The translations under genes and the position numbers were made by a program. Below, piece after piece: positions 1 to 7,116 of a DNA stretch of 64,000 nt. Positions within the stretch are counted from its first letter, which is position 1. Every line of letters starts with the position of its first letter. The notes beneath the pieces were generated by a model. That model saw only the letters and a list, made by a program, of their open reading frames with translations. It had not been told where the DNA came from and ran no database searches. This DNA comes from Gammaproteobacteria bacterium. Its GTDB lineage: Bacteria; Pseudomonadota; Gammaproteobacteria; JABHGC01. The stretch covers positions 1-64,000 of the forward strand of contig JALWTS010000011.1 in NCBI GenBank assembly GCA_027077805.1, read 5' to 3'.

Positions 1-41
1 GGCATGATTATTTTAGAGTCACCTGCACTTCAAATCAAAAG

Positions 42-114
42 AGCTAACAAGACGCTACACTCGGACAATTTTTCCGCTACGCTCCAAAATTGCCGGTGAG
101 CTTGGTCGTTAGAT
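42..114 (+). repeat. attC-like recombination site 1
   Basis: Imperfect palindrome running from a left core (AGCTAAC) to a right core GTTAGAT at 108-114, which fits the integron consensus GTTRRRY. Inner arms CAATTTT and AAAATTG pair, with an outer CTC/GAG pair. The right arm (96-112) is identical over 17 nt to 3354-3370 at site 3. The left core deviates from RYYYAAC. No integrase gene is in view, so this is an inference from structure and repetition. Confidence 0.55.
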
Positions 115-144
115 TTCTCCTGACATCATAAAATCTGTTTTTAG

Positions 145-153
145 TGTTATAAT
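145..153 (+). promoter_or_regulatory. extended -10 promoter for the methyltransferase gene
   Basis: TGTTATAAT at 145-153 is a perfect extended -10 element (TGn plus TATAAT) about 40 nt upstream of the start codon at 192. No convincing -35 box is visible, as is usual for extended -10 promoters. An AAGGAG ribosome site at 178-183 follows. Confidence 0.5.
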
Positions 154-191
154 GGCAAATTTTTACCTCCTTAAAATAAGGAGCTGCTACA

Positions 192-1043
192 TTGGAAGCA
201 TACTTTAAAGAAAACAAGGTTAGATTGTATTTTGGCGATGCAATCAAAATCCTAAACCAACTGCCAGATGAAAGTATTGATCTTATCTTTGCTGATCCAC
301 CTTATCACCTATCAAACGATGGTTTTACTTGTCATGCAGGAAAAAGGGTAAGTGTAAACAAAGGGAAGTGGGATAAAAGCCAGGGAATTGATTCGGATTT
401 AGAGTTTCATTATTCTTGGATAGAAGCTTGCAATCGTGTTTTAAAGCCAAATGGTTCATTATGGATTTCAGGTACATATCATTCTATTTATGTTTGTGGT
501 TATGCTTTGCAAAAACAAGGTTGGCATATTATAAATGATATTTGCTGGTATAAACCCAATGCTGCCCCCAATCTATCATGCCGTATGTTTACAGCAAGTC
601 ACGAAACCTTGCTTTGGGTAAAAAAAGATAAAAAAGCCAAACATACTTTTAACTACGAAGCTATGAAGTTTGGTGATTTTCCTGATGATATAATAAAAAA
701 ACCAGAGAAACAAATGCGTAGTATCTGGGCTATAGGAACACCAAAAAACGGTGAGAAAAAATACGGCAAACATCCTACTCAAAAACCAGAGTCATTATTG
801 GATAGAATAATTATCGCATCATCTAATGAAGGTGATATTATTCTTGACCCATTTTGTGGAAGTGCAACCACAGGCATTTCGGCTTTAAGGCATCATCGTA
901 AATTTATGGGCATTGACTCTGAGAAAGAATATTTAGATAACCTTGCTATTCCAAGGCTTTCAGAAGTGTTAGATCAAAATACTTCAAATGTAGAAGTTTT
1001 ACAGGTTGGTGAAAATAACGCTCATTACGATATATTACCGTAG
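192..1043 (+). CDS. adenine-specific DNA methyltransferase, DpnA/MboI-like beta class
   Basis: Transfers a methyl group from S-adenosylmethionine to adenine N6 in DNA. Catalytic motif IV (DPPY, residues 35-38) precedes the cofactor motif I (DPFCGS, residues 219-224), the order of beta-class enzymes. The stretch after DPPY and the motif KHPTQKPE near residue 193 resemble the DpnA branch, whose members methylate GATC; that specificity is inferred. The start is TTG at 192, chosen because AAGGAG lies 8 nt upstream and the protein begins at the usual place. It is followed directly by a MutH-like nuclease gene, giving a restriction-modification pair, but the nuclease is broken, so the methyltransferase is probably an orphan now. 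Confidence 0.9.
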   Translation: MEAYFKENKVRLYFGDAIKILNQLPDESIDLIFADPPYHLSNDGFTCHAGKRVSVNKGKWDKSQGIDSDLEFHYSWIEACNRVLKPNGSLWISGTYHSIYVCGYALQKQGWHIINDICWYKPNAAPNLSCRMFTASHETLLWVKKDKKAKHTFNYEAMKFGDFPDDIIKKPEKQMRSIWAIGTPKNGEKKYGKHPTQKPESLLDRIIIASSNEGDIILDPFCGSATTGISALRHHRKFMGIDSEKEYLDNLAIPRLSEVLDQNTSNVEVLQVGENNAHYDILP

Positions 1044-1050
1044 GATAAAC

Positions 1051-1541
1051 ATGGAACGAACAGAGGCAGTAAAAAAGTTACAACAATTAGTGGGTAAAGA
1101 ACTTCATCAATTGGCAAATGAGTATGGAGTAACAATTTATCGAAACGGAAAGGTTAATAAAGGATGGGCAGGGCATGTTTTTGAACGGTTTTTGGAGCTT
1201 CCAATTAATTCTGCGCAATCGCCAAATTTCGGTTCATGGGAGCTTAAGTCTATACCGCTAAAAACACTTAAAAATGGCTCTCTTTCTTTTAAAGAAACAA
1301 TGGCTATTACTATGATTGATCCGGTTAATGTTTGTCAAAAAGAATTTGAAGATAGCCATTTATTAGCAAAGCTTAAAAAAGCTCTCGTTATTGCAAGAAC
1401 AGTTGGTAATCATGTTGATGAACCAAGTTACATTCATTCAATTGTGGAATTTAACTTAGAGGGTGAGTTATATAATTAATGGCTGATTGGGACTTAGTAA
1501 TGAATAGTGAAGAACCTTTTAAAATCCAGCCTTTACAATGA
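1051..1541 (+). pseudogene. MutH/Sau3AI-type endonuclease, frameshifted and truncated
   Basis: Begins at ATG 1051 behind AGGA, just after the methyltransferase stop. Residues up to position 1476 resemble MutH/Sau3AI nucleases: a GHVFERFLELPIN block, the catalytic ELK of the D..ExK motif, and an EDSHLLAKLKK block matching the MutH TSH..KL segment. The first frame stops at 1477-1479, but another frame continues from 1476 with LMADWDLVMN, which looks like the MutH segment around ADYDLVR, and ends at 1541. The roughly 80 C-terminal residues of MutH are absent. The position of the first catalytic Asp seems to hold Asn. Presumably cut GATC with the upstream methyltransferase as partner; now probably inactive. 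Confidence 0.7.
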
Positions 1542-1553
1542 GGATTTTGTGTC

Positions 1554-1823
1554 ATGTATCCATCAGTAAAAACAGTGATTGCCAGTAAAGACTATGAACT
1601 TATTATTGAGTTTGACAATGGTGAATGCGGAATCTTAAATATGAAGCCATATTTAGATATGGGAGTTTTTAAAAGATTAAAAGAGCCAGGTGCATTTAAG
1701 AGCGTTCGAGTCTCTTTTGATACCGTTGAGTGGAGTTCTGGTGTAGACCTTGATCCTGAGTTTGTTTATGAAAAGTGTCATAGTAAACAGAAAGCACAAC
1801 AAGGGCATGCACATGGATTCTAA
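1554..1823 (+). CDS. DUF2442 domain protein
   Basis: Short protein of 89 residues matching the DUF2442 pattern: an N-terminal YPSVK block, a central VEFDNGE-like strand (EFDNGECGILNM), and a C-terminal VEWSSGVDLDPEFVYEK block. Function is unknown; relatives are common in integron cassettes and near toxin genes. GAGG about 10 nt upstream of ATG 1554 serves as ribosome site. The last ten or so codons run into the left arm of the attC-like site at 1803-1880, which is typical of cassette genes that have extended into their recombination site. Confidence 0.75.
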   Translation: MYPSVKTVIASKDYELIIEFDNGECGILNMKPYLDMGVFKRLKEPGAFKSVRVSFDTVEWSSGVDLDPEFVYEKCHSKQKAQQGHAHGF

Positions 1824-1880
1824 AAAGCTTTGCTTGAAAAACAGCAAAGCTTTTTAGAAGCAGTGATGCCGTCGTTAGCA
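1803..1880 (+). repeat. attC-like site 2 containing a perfect 17-bp hairpin
   Basis: Arms 1818-1834 and 1843-1859 are exact inverted repeats (17 bp, loop TGAAAAAC). The pairing continues outward, imperfectly, through GGGCATGCAC on the left and GTGATGCC on the right to the right core GTTAGCA (1874-1880). AACAAG on the left mirrors the left end of the other sites. The hairpin has A/T-rich flanks and could also terminate transcription from both the DUF2442 gene and the convergent antitoxin gene. Confidence 0.55.
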
Positions 1881-1926
1881 TTTTTTACATTGCGTATATA
1901 ATTCTGATTAGCGAAAAAAGTGTTTT

Positions 1927-2214
1927 TTATCTTGAGATAGCATCAATAACAGCTTTAGGATTTTTATCAACTACTCGCAGTAAAACTAATGCTGTTCCTC
2001 TGGGGGTTCTTAATCCTTGCTCCCAGTGGCGCAATGTTCCAAGTGATATGCCAAATGTTGCACAAAATTTTTGTTGGCTCATACCAGTTTTTCCTCGAAT
2101 TTCCTTTACATTAACAGGTAGCGGCTTATGTTCAATAATTTTTGTTGGTTCACCTTTTGCATGGTTAATTGCTTCATTTAAACCTTCGTAGATTTCCTCA
2201 AATGCTTTACTCAT
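1927..2214 (-). CDS. HTH antitoxin of a type II toxin-antitoxin pair
   Basis: XRE-family helix-turn-helix protein of about 95 residues. The C-terminal half carries an XRE fold (KTGMSQQKFCATFGISLGTL, then WEQGLRTPRG), and the N-terminal half is the toxin-binding arm typical of HigA/NadS-type antitoxins. The start at 2214 is preferred because its ATG overlaps the toxin stop codon (ATGA, 2211-2214), giving translational coupling in a toxin-first operon. An upstream in-frame ATG at 2229 also exists. It should bind the palindrome at 2558-2580 and repress its own operon; that is family knowledge, not seen directly. Confidence 0.85.
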   Translation of the reverse strand: MSKAFEEIYEGLNEAINHAKGEPTKIIEHKPLPVNVKEIRGKTGMSQQKFCATFGISLGTLRHWEQGLRTPRGTALVLLRVVDKNPKAVIDAISR

Positions 2215-2549
2215 TCTTTGTCTCTCCAATATTTAACGAGAATTTTAACCGACTTTGATAATATTTGTTTTTCATCCATTGATAAATTAGATTTCTCATT
2301 CTTTCCAAAAATAGTCAGTAAATACAGTGGCATAATTTCGCTATGGTAATAGTAAATAACTCTTGTCCCACCACTTTTCCCCATCCCTTGTCTAGCCCAA
2401 CGTACTTTTCTAACGCCATTTGTACCTTGAATTAAATCTCCTGCACTTGGGTTTTCAGCAAGATAGGAAATTAAATCATCTTTTTCATCTTCAGTTAAAA
2501 GTTGTCTAATTTTTTTCCGGAATTGTTCAGTTTCTGCAATAGTAATCAT
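2211..2549 (-). CDS. RelE/HigB-like toxin
   Basis: 112-residue protein of the RelE-type family related to PF06296, recognised by the central KVRWARQGMGKSGGTRVIYYY block and a C-terminal KNEKSNLS segment. Such toxins are ribosome-dependent mRNA interferases that halt translation unless neutralised by the cognate HTH antitoxin, which here is the next gene with a 4-nt overlap. Toxin-before-antitoxin order is usual for this subgroup. The gene pair lies on the minus strand inside a cassette-like unit whose other genes are on the plus strand; toxin-antitoxin cassettes often carry their own promoter and stabilise integron arrays. Confidence 0.88.
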   Translation of the reverse strand: MITIAETEQFRKKIRQLLTEDEKDDLISYLAENPSAGDLIQGTNGVRKVRWARQGMGKSGGTRVIYYYHSEIMPLYLLTIFGKNEKSNLSMDEKQILSKSVKILVKYWRDKE

Positions 2550-2557
2550 AATTATTG

Positions 2558-2580
2558 AATATACGCCATTGGAGTATATT
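2558..2580 (-). promoter_or_regulatory. palindromic operator of the toxin-antitoxin operon
   Basis: AATATAC (2558-2564) and GTATATT (2574-2580) form a perfect inverted repeat separated by 9 nt, immediately upstream of the toxin start at 2549. The position fits an autoregulatory operator for the HTH antitoxin. Confidence 0.55.
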
Positions 2581-2689
2581 TGTCAAATTACGAATGATAC
2601 AGAATAAAAGCAGAGAAGCAATAGGGTTATATTCTAAAATAGCTAAATACTGATATTCAGAACCCCTTACATATAATTTATTTTATTAT

Positions 2690-3190
2690 TATCAGTTTAG
2701 CAGTGAACAAATACGTTCAAGAATTGAAGAGGTTTACCCTCAAATAATGGAGCAAGTGTCAATAAACAAAAATGATTATTCTTGGAATAATATAAAGACC
2801 CCTGAGGAACTTGGAAGGGTTAGAATGAGCGCGATGGAGACTTTTCTTGGTGATTATAAAAACCATAATGATTCAAAAAGATACATAAACGCATCATTAC
2901 CAATACTGCCATTTGCAGATGAAGAGTTCGATTTGGCTTTATGATCCCACTATCTTTTCTTATATAGTGAATACGTGAATCAAGAACAACACATTCTAGC
3001 TATAAAAGAAATGTGCCGTGTTGCTAAAGAAGTACGTGTTTACCCGTTACGCTCCATTGGAAATAATGAAGAATCACCGCATCTCGCACCAGTCATGGGT
3101 GCATTAATAGAAACCAATATTAATGTCACTTTAGTTCCAGTAAATTATGAATTTCAGAAAGGTGCTTCAAAAATGTCGGTAGCTAATTAA
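2690..3190 (+). pseudogene. SAM-dependent methyltransferase remnant with internal stop
   Basis: One reading frame runs from about 2690 to 3190 and is interrupted only by TGA at 2942-2944. It reads RYINASLPILPFADEEFDLAL, stop, SHYLFLYSE, then a KEMCRVAKEVRVYPL block. Intact class I methyltransferases of this type carry Cys at the stop position (LALCSH), so a single TGC/TGT to TGA change explains it. The N-terminal cofactor-binding half (the glycine-rich loop) is missing. The start is therefore unclear and the gene looks dead. The last codons continue in the same frame after the stop to TAA at 3190. Confidence 0.65.
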
Positions 3191-3300
3191 TGTTAGCGTT
3201 GAGGATGGCGTTTTTATTGTGGCAACATAACGTGTGTGATGTTTATTTTCAGCGTTGTTTGTGTGTATTAAGCAATGTCTCTTATCACTTACCGAGCTAG

Positions 3301-3372
3301 CCCTAACAATGCCATAAACACGGACGCCAAAAAGCTGCACTCCATTGCCGCCAGTGAGCTTGGTCGTTAGCT
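3301..3372 (+). repeat. attC-like recombination site 3
   Basis: Left core CCCTAAC (3301-3307) and right end GTTAGCT (3366-3372) bound an imperfect palindrome. The right arm 3354-3370 is identical to 96-112 of site 1 over 17 nt. Pairing of the inner arms is weaker than at sites 1 and 2. The 110 bp before it (3191-3300) hold no gene I can support. Confidence 0.5.
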
Positions 3373-3509
3373 ATTAGGACAAATAGTATAAAAATCAATA
3401 ATCAAGATAGGCAATTGAAATTAGAACATTAAAAGTTATTGAAATATTAAGTAAGTCGATATGATATAATTCAGATAATGAATGAATTAAATAAATATGT
3501 AGGCTAATA

Positions 3510-5165
3510 ATGGATCAACAATTACTTTTTGATGATATTAAGAAAGGCATTACATTTGATGATGCTGCACTCCGATTGGGTGTATCGATTGCAACGGTTA
3601 GAAATTGGATTAAAACAGGCTACCTTGATCAGATTTCTCGTGGCATAGTCTCAGTAACATCTTTTGAAAATTTTAGAGATAATGTTGCGGGTGACGAAAA
3701 ATTAACAGCAAGAGCAAATAAGTCACTTAAAGATTCACATGACCATGATGAACTTTCTCAAGATTTTCTTATACTATTAGATACAGATAAGGCTAGTGGA
3801 TTTGAGCTAGGTTTGCGCTACGAAGAAGCACTTTCTAATTCTTATAAAAATAAAGAAGGCATTTACTATACCCCAACGGATATAACAGAACGTTTTTTTC
3901 AATATTTGCCAGATGATTGCTCTAAACTATCTTTTTGTGATCCCTGTTGTGGTTCAGGTAATTTTATATCAACAGCAATAAAGCACGGGTTTGCTCCAGA
4001 AAATATCTATGGCTACGATATTGATCCCGTTGCAGTAGAAGTCACAAAAAAAAGAATATTAGAGCTTACAGGTTACACTACAGAGAAAATAATTTGTGTT
4101 GATTTCCTTGAATCAACACTTAAATTTGATCAAATGAGTTTTGATGTTATTTTTACCAATCCGCCTTGGGGTAAGAAACTAAGTAAGAAACAGAAAAATG
4201 AATTTGCTAAAGTACTAATGGCTGGTAATAGTGTTGATACTAGCTCTCTTTTCTTTTTTGCTTGTCTAAATAGGCTATCAAATGATGGGTTTCTAGGATT
4301 TCTACTCCAAGACGCTTTCTTCAATGTGTCCTCCTATGAGGAAGCAAGAAAAAAAGCAATGTGTCTTCAAATTTTATCTATTATTGATTTTGGAAAACCA
4401 TTTAAAGGATTATTAACTAAAGCAAAAGGAATAATTATAAAAAATTCCCGATCTAATATTGAAAATTTTGTTGAATGTATTGAGCAGAATATTATAAGCA
4501 AACGATTACAACGTTCTTTTTCAACTAATCCTAAATTTATATTTAACAATAATACATCTCAACAAGAGGCTGATACTATTTCATATTTATATTCCTTACC
4601 GCATATTACACTCAATCAAAAGGCTAAATGGGGTCTTGGAATAGTGACTGGAAACAATAAAAAATTTATTATAAATGAGCCATCAAATGGTTATATACCC
4701 GTTTATAAGGGTGTAGACATAAAAAAAGAAGGACTTTCTGAGCCGACATCATATATATCAAGTGATCTATCGCTTTATCAGCAAGTTGCCCCTATTGATT
4801 TATATCAAGCTAGCCAAAAATTAATTTACAAATTTATTTCTTCAAAATTAGTTTTTTTCTATGATAATAAGCAACGTTTTATATTAAATAGTGCTAATTT
4901 AATGATTCCAGATGATGATTTTCCAATTAGTCCTGAACAATTAAGTCATATTCTTAATAGTAGGGTTATCAATTGGTTATTCCAGAAAACTTTTGATACA
5001 CATAAGGTGCTTAGATCGGATATAGAATCATTACCTATACATACTGGTTATTTTTCTGAATGCACAACTTTTGATGAGGCTGAATTTGCAACGTATCTTG
5101 GACTAAAGGAACTGGAAAATGGAACTTTCCGAATTAAAAAAAAGGAGAACTTCAAGATGTATTAA
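3510..5165 (+). CDS. N6-adenine DNA methyltransferase with N-terminal HTH and TaqI-like specificity domain
   Basis: Gamma-class order: cofactor motif I DPCCGSGNF (144-152) precedes catalytic motif IV NPPW (217-220). Residues 14-40 form a MerR/excisionase-like helix-turn-helix (DDAALRLGVSIATVRNWI). The C-terminal 180 residues resemble the TaqI/Eco57I target-recognition domain (GVDIKKEG and LNSRVINWLFQ segments). No PD-(D/E)xK nuclease domain is visible and no restriction gene is adjacent, so this may be an orphan or epigenetic methylase. Its 3' end overlaps the start of an XRE-type gene near the A8 run at 5136-5143, and the final residues (KKKENFKMY) look accidental, so the true C-terminus may be altered by an indel there. 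Confidence 0.82.
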   Translation: MDQQLLFDDIKKGITFDDAALRLGVSIATVRNWIKTGYLDQISRGIVSVTSFENFRDNVAGDEKLTARANKSLKDSHDHDELSQDFLILLDTDKASGFELGLRYEEALSNSYKNKEGIYYTPTDITERFFQYLPDDCSKLSFCDPCCGSGNFISTAIKHGFAPENIYGYDIDPVAVEVTKKRILELTGYTTEKIICVDFLESTLKFDQMSFDVIFTNPPWGKKLSKKQKNEFAKVLMAGNSVDTSSLFFFACLNRLSNDGFLGFLLQDAFFNVSSYEEARKKAMCLQILSIIDFGKPFKGLLTKAKGIIIKNSRSNIENFVECIEQNIISKRLQRSFSTNPKFIFNNNTSQQEADTISYLYSLPHITLNQKAKWGLGIVTGNNKKFIINEPSNGYIPVYKGVDIKKEGLSEPTSYISSDLSLYQQVAPIDLYQASQKLIYKFISSKLVFFYDNKQRFILNSANLMIPDDDFPISPEQLSHILNSRVINWLFQKTFDTHKVLRSDIESLPIHTGYFSECTTFDEAEFATYLGLKELENGTFRIKKKENFKMY

Positions 5166-5410
5166 GAATTATTGAAGAAGACCAAGCTATATTCCCATTT
5201 GATGAAGGCTATCAGTTATTCAAAATTGGTGCTTTATTGAAGCGGGATCGAGAAGATTCTGGTTTAACACAAGAGGAAATAGCATTAAGGTTGAATACAA
5301 AAAGATCTGCTATTTCAAGAATTGAAAATCATGCTGAAGATATTAAGCTTTCCACACTAGAAAAGTTTGCATCTGTATTAGGTCGGAAGATAGAAGTGTC
5401 AATCACATAA
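5119..5410 (+). pseudogene. XRE-family regulator, reading frame broken at an A8 run
   Basis: From 5138 to TAA at 5408-5410 one frame encodes GELQDVLRIIEED, then an XRE helix-turn-helix (SGLTQEEIALRLNTKRSAIS) and ends VLGRKIEVSIT, a HigA-like antitoxin shape. That frame has no good start codon. ATG 5119 begins MELSELKK in another frame and would join it if the A run at 5136-5143 were 7 instead of 8 bases long. Either a one-base insertion (mutation or sequencing error) broke the gene, or slippage on the A run restores it. It overlaps the methylase 3' end and probably acted as its regulator. Confidence 0.6.
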
Positions 5411-5414
5411 AATT

Positions 5415-5504
5415 AGCTAACAATAGTGTAAACTTGGACTGGCAAAAGCAGCACCGCTCCTACGTCGCTCTGATTTTAACTGCCGCTGATGCTTCGCGTT
5501 ATGT
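5415..5504 (+). repeat. attC-like recombination site 4
   Basis: Starts with AGCTAAC (5415-5421), like site 1, and ends GTTATGT (5498-5504). Inner segments GGCAAAAGCAG and CTGATTTTAACTGCC pair imperfectly around a GC-rich loop. The length (90 bp) is within the range of known attC sites. It closes the third cassette-like unit. Confidence 0.5.
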
Positions 5505-5569
5505 TTCTTTAGTGGCTTCGAGCTTTTTTTGGCAGGTTATTTTTCGGATTTATTGCAAAATACCAACAT

Positions 5570-5687
5570 CCCCGTAGGGGCAGGCCCCCGTGCCTGCCCT
5601 GATCGCGTCTGCCCTAATCACACAACGCACGAACACAAAATGGGCAAACATCGAAAAATGGGCAACCACAGGGGGTTGCCTACGGGG
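5570..5687. repeat. MITE-like palindromic repeat with 9-bp terminal inverted repeats
   Basis: CCCCGTAGG at 5570-5578 and CCTACGGGG at 5679-5687 are perfect terminal inverted repeats. Inside are two GC-rich hairpins, one around GGGCAGGC/GCCTGCCC and one around GGCAACC/GGGTTGCC. The element is far richer in G+C than its surroundings and has no plausible gene. It resembles dispersed palindromic elements seen in many bacterial genomes. An open frame across it (5529-5762) is a by-product. Confidence 0.55.
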
Positions 5688-5762
5688 TTGGGTGATATCG
5701 TGCATCGTTTTAAAACATTAACAACAAAACGATATATTGATGGTGTAAAAAATAAAAACTAA

Positions 5763-5794
5763 AAAAGGTAGTGATGATTTCATGACTACCTTTT
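5763..5794 (-). terminator. rho-independent terminator of the ctaA end of the oxidase operon
   Basis: AAAAGGTAGT (5763-5772) pairs with ACTACCTTTT (5785-5794). On the minus strand the hairpin is followed by a T-rich tail and lies 20 nt beyond the ctaA stop at 5814. Confidence 0.75.
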
Positions 5795-5813
5795 AGTTTT
5801 AAATGATATCAAC

Positions 5814-6890
5814 TTACAATCTGCCATATAAAAGATTAGTCATTTCTTTATTTGAGCTTTTGGAATCAGCTGATGATAGCTTGTTATTGATAGGTGCTTG
5901 ATTTTGCATCCGATAAAACAAATAATTTAACCACACTAACGATAGTAACAATAAACTTGCGATGCCATTATGGGCAACGGCAATTTCTAAAGGCAATGAA
6001 AAAGCGACATTACTCACCCCTAAGATAATTTGAATTAGTAATAATAAGGCAACAATAATTGCCGACAAACGTACTAGCAGTACTTTATTAAATAATAAAC
6101 GAATCAATAAGCTACCAACAATAACGGCAACGGCAATGGCACCTAAACGATGGGTAAAATGAATGGCAGTGCGAGCAGGTGTTTCTAAAATACCACCTTC
6201 GTAATCAATACCTAAACCCCGCCATAATATAAATGCTTCATTAAAGTCCATATTTGGCCACCATTTGCCTTGACAAGTCGGAATATCATAACAGACTAAA
6301 GCCGCATAGTTAGCACTAGTCCAACCCCCTAAAGCAATTTGAGCAAAAACCAAAACTAAGGCGAATCCTAGCCAAATTCGTAAGCCTAAAGGCTGTTTCA
6401 TGGCAGGAATATTTCTGGGTTTAGCATGTAACAATAATAAAAATAGCAACGAAAAGGTGAGAAAGCCACCTAATAAATGCCCCATGACTATCACTGGTTT
6501 TAGTAATAATGTTACAGTCCACATCCCTAACAAGGCCTGAAAAACTACCAACAGCAATAAAAAACTGGGCAATTTAACGGGTTGATTAGCTTGCTGTCTA
6601 TGTTTAATCGCTAACACAAATAATACAAAAATCAATAAACCTAAAGTGCCTGCAAAATAGCGGTGTACCATTTCTTTCCAAGCCTTTTCAGTTTCTAAAG
6701 GACGTTCAGGGTATTGTTCGGCATGTTGTGCTTTCACTTGGTGGACTAACATTTTACCATAACAACCTGGCCAGTCAGGACAACCTAAACCTGCATCCGA
6801 CAAACGCACATAAGCACCTAAAGTAATGACAAAAAATGCTAATATGGTAGCAAACAGTGTGATACGATGAAACCAAAGGTGATAATACAA
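5814..6890 (-). CDS. ctaA: heme A synthase (COX15/CtaA)
   Basis: Integral membrane protein of 358 residues that oxidises the C8 methyl of heme O to make heme A for cytochrome c oxidase. About eight membrane segments are evident, with conserved histidines in the helices, a GAYVRLSDAGLGCPDWPGC segment containing the paired cysteines (C36, C42), and a later ALVCYDIPTC loop. Length and order of motifs fit type 2 bacterial CtaA. It is the last gene of the SURF1-SCO-ctaB-DUF2970-ctaA run, 15 nt after the DUF2970 gene, and is followed by a terminator. It acts directly after CtaB, encoded two genes upstream. Confidence 0.93.
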   Translation of the reverse strand: MYYHLWFHRITLFATILAFFVITLGAYVRLSDAGLGCPDWPGCYGKMLVHQVKAQHAEQYPERPLETEKAWKEMVHRYFAGTLGLLIFVLFVLAIKHRQQANQPVKLPSFLLLLVVFQALLGMWTVTLLLKPVIVMGHLLGGFLTFSLLFLLLLHAKPRNIPAMKQPLGLRIWLGFALVLVFAQIALGGWTSANYAALVCYDIPTCQGKWWPNMDFNEAFILWRGLGIDYEGGILETPARTAIHFTHRLGAIAVAVIVGSLLIRLLFNKVLLVRLSAIIVALLLLIQIILGVSNVAFSLPLEIAVAHNGIASLLLLSLVWLNYLFYRMQNQAPINNKLSSADSKSSNKEMTNLLYGRL

Positions 6891-6905
6891 ATTAAGCCCC
6901 CCCCT

Positions 6906-7115
6906 TTAATGAGTTGCCATTGACATAACGAATTGAACAATACCCCATAATGCTAGAATAAACAATAAGGTAAAGATTAAACCTACAATCACAAAATCGG
7001 AAGCAGAACCGTGGGTAAAATCACGTTCTAGGTTATCTTTATTTTGCACGCCAAACCAAGCACGAAAACTACTGACAAAGACTTGCCATAAACGGGGTTT
7101 TTTTGATTCACTCAT
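6906..7115 (-). CDS. DUF2970 small membrane protein
   Basis: 69 residues: a soluble N-terminus (RLWQVFVSSFRAWFGVQNK) and one long hydrophobic segment (about 42-65). The pattern matches DUF2970, a family found with cytochrome oxidase genes in proteobacteria. Function is not established; an assembly role is inferred from context. It lies between ctaB and ctaA with a 1-nt gap from ctaB, so it is translated from the same transcript. Confidence 0.8.
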   Translation of the reverse strand: MSESKKPRLWQVFVSSFRAWFGVQNKDNLERDFTHGSASDFVIVGLIFTLLFILALWGIVQFVMSMATH

Positions 7116-7116
7116 T

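Noticed and set aside
5413..5504. tRNA-like cloverleaf
   Set aside because: The palindrome has no anticodon arm or T-loop consensus; it fits an attC-like site better.
5529..5762. Open frame of 77 codons with many His, Pro and Gly
   Set aside because: It lies across the MITE-like palindromic repeat, has no ribosome site and no family resemblance.
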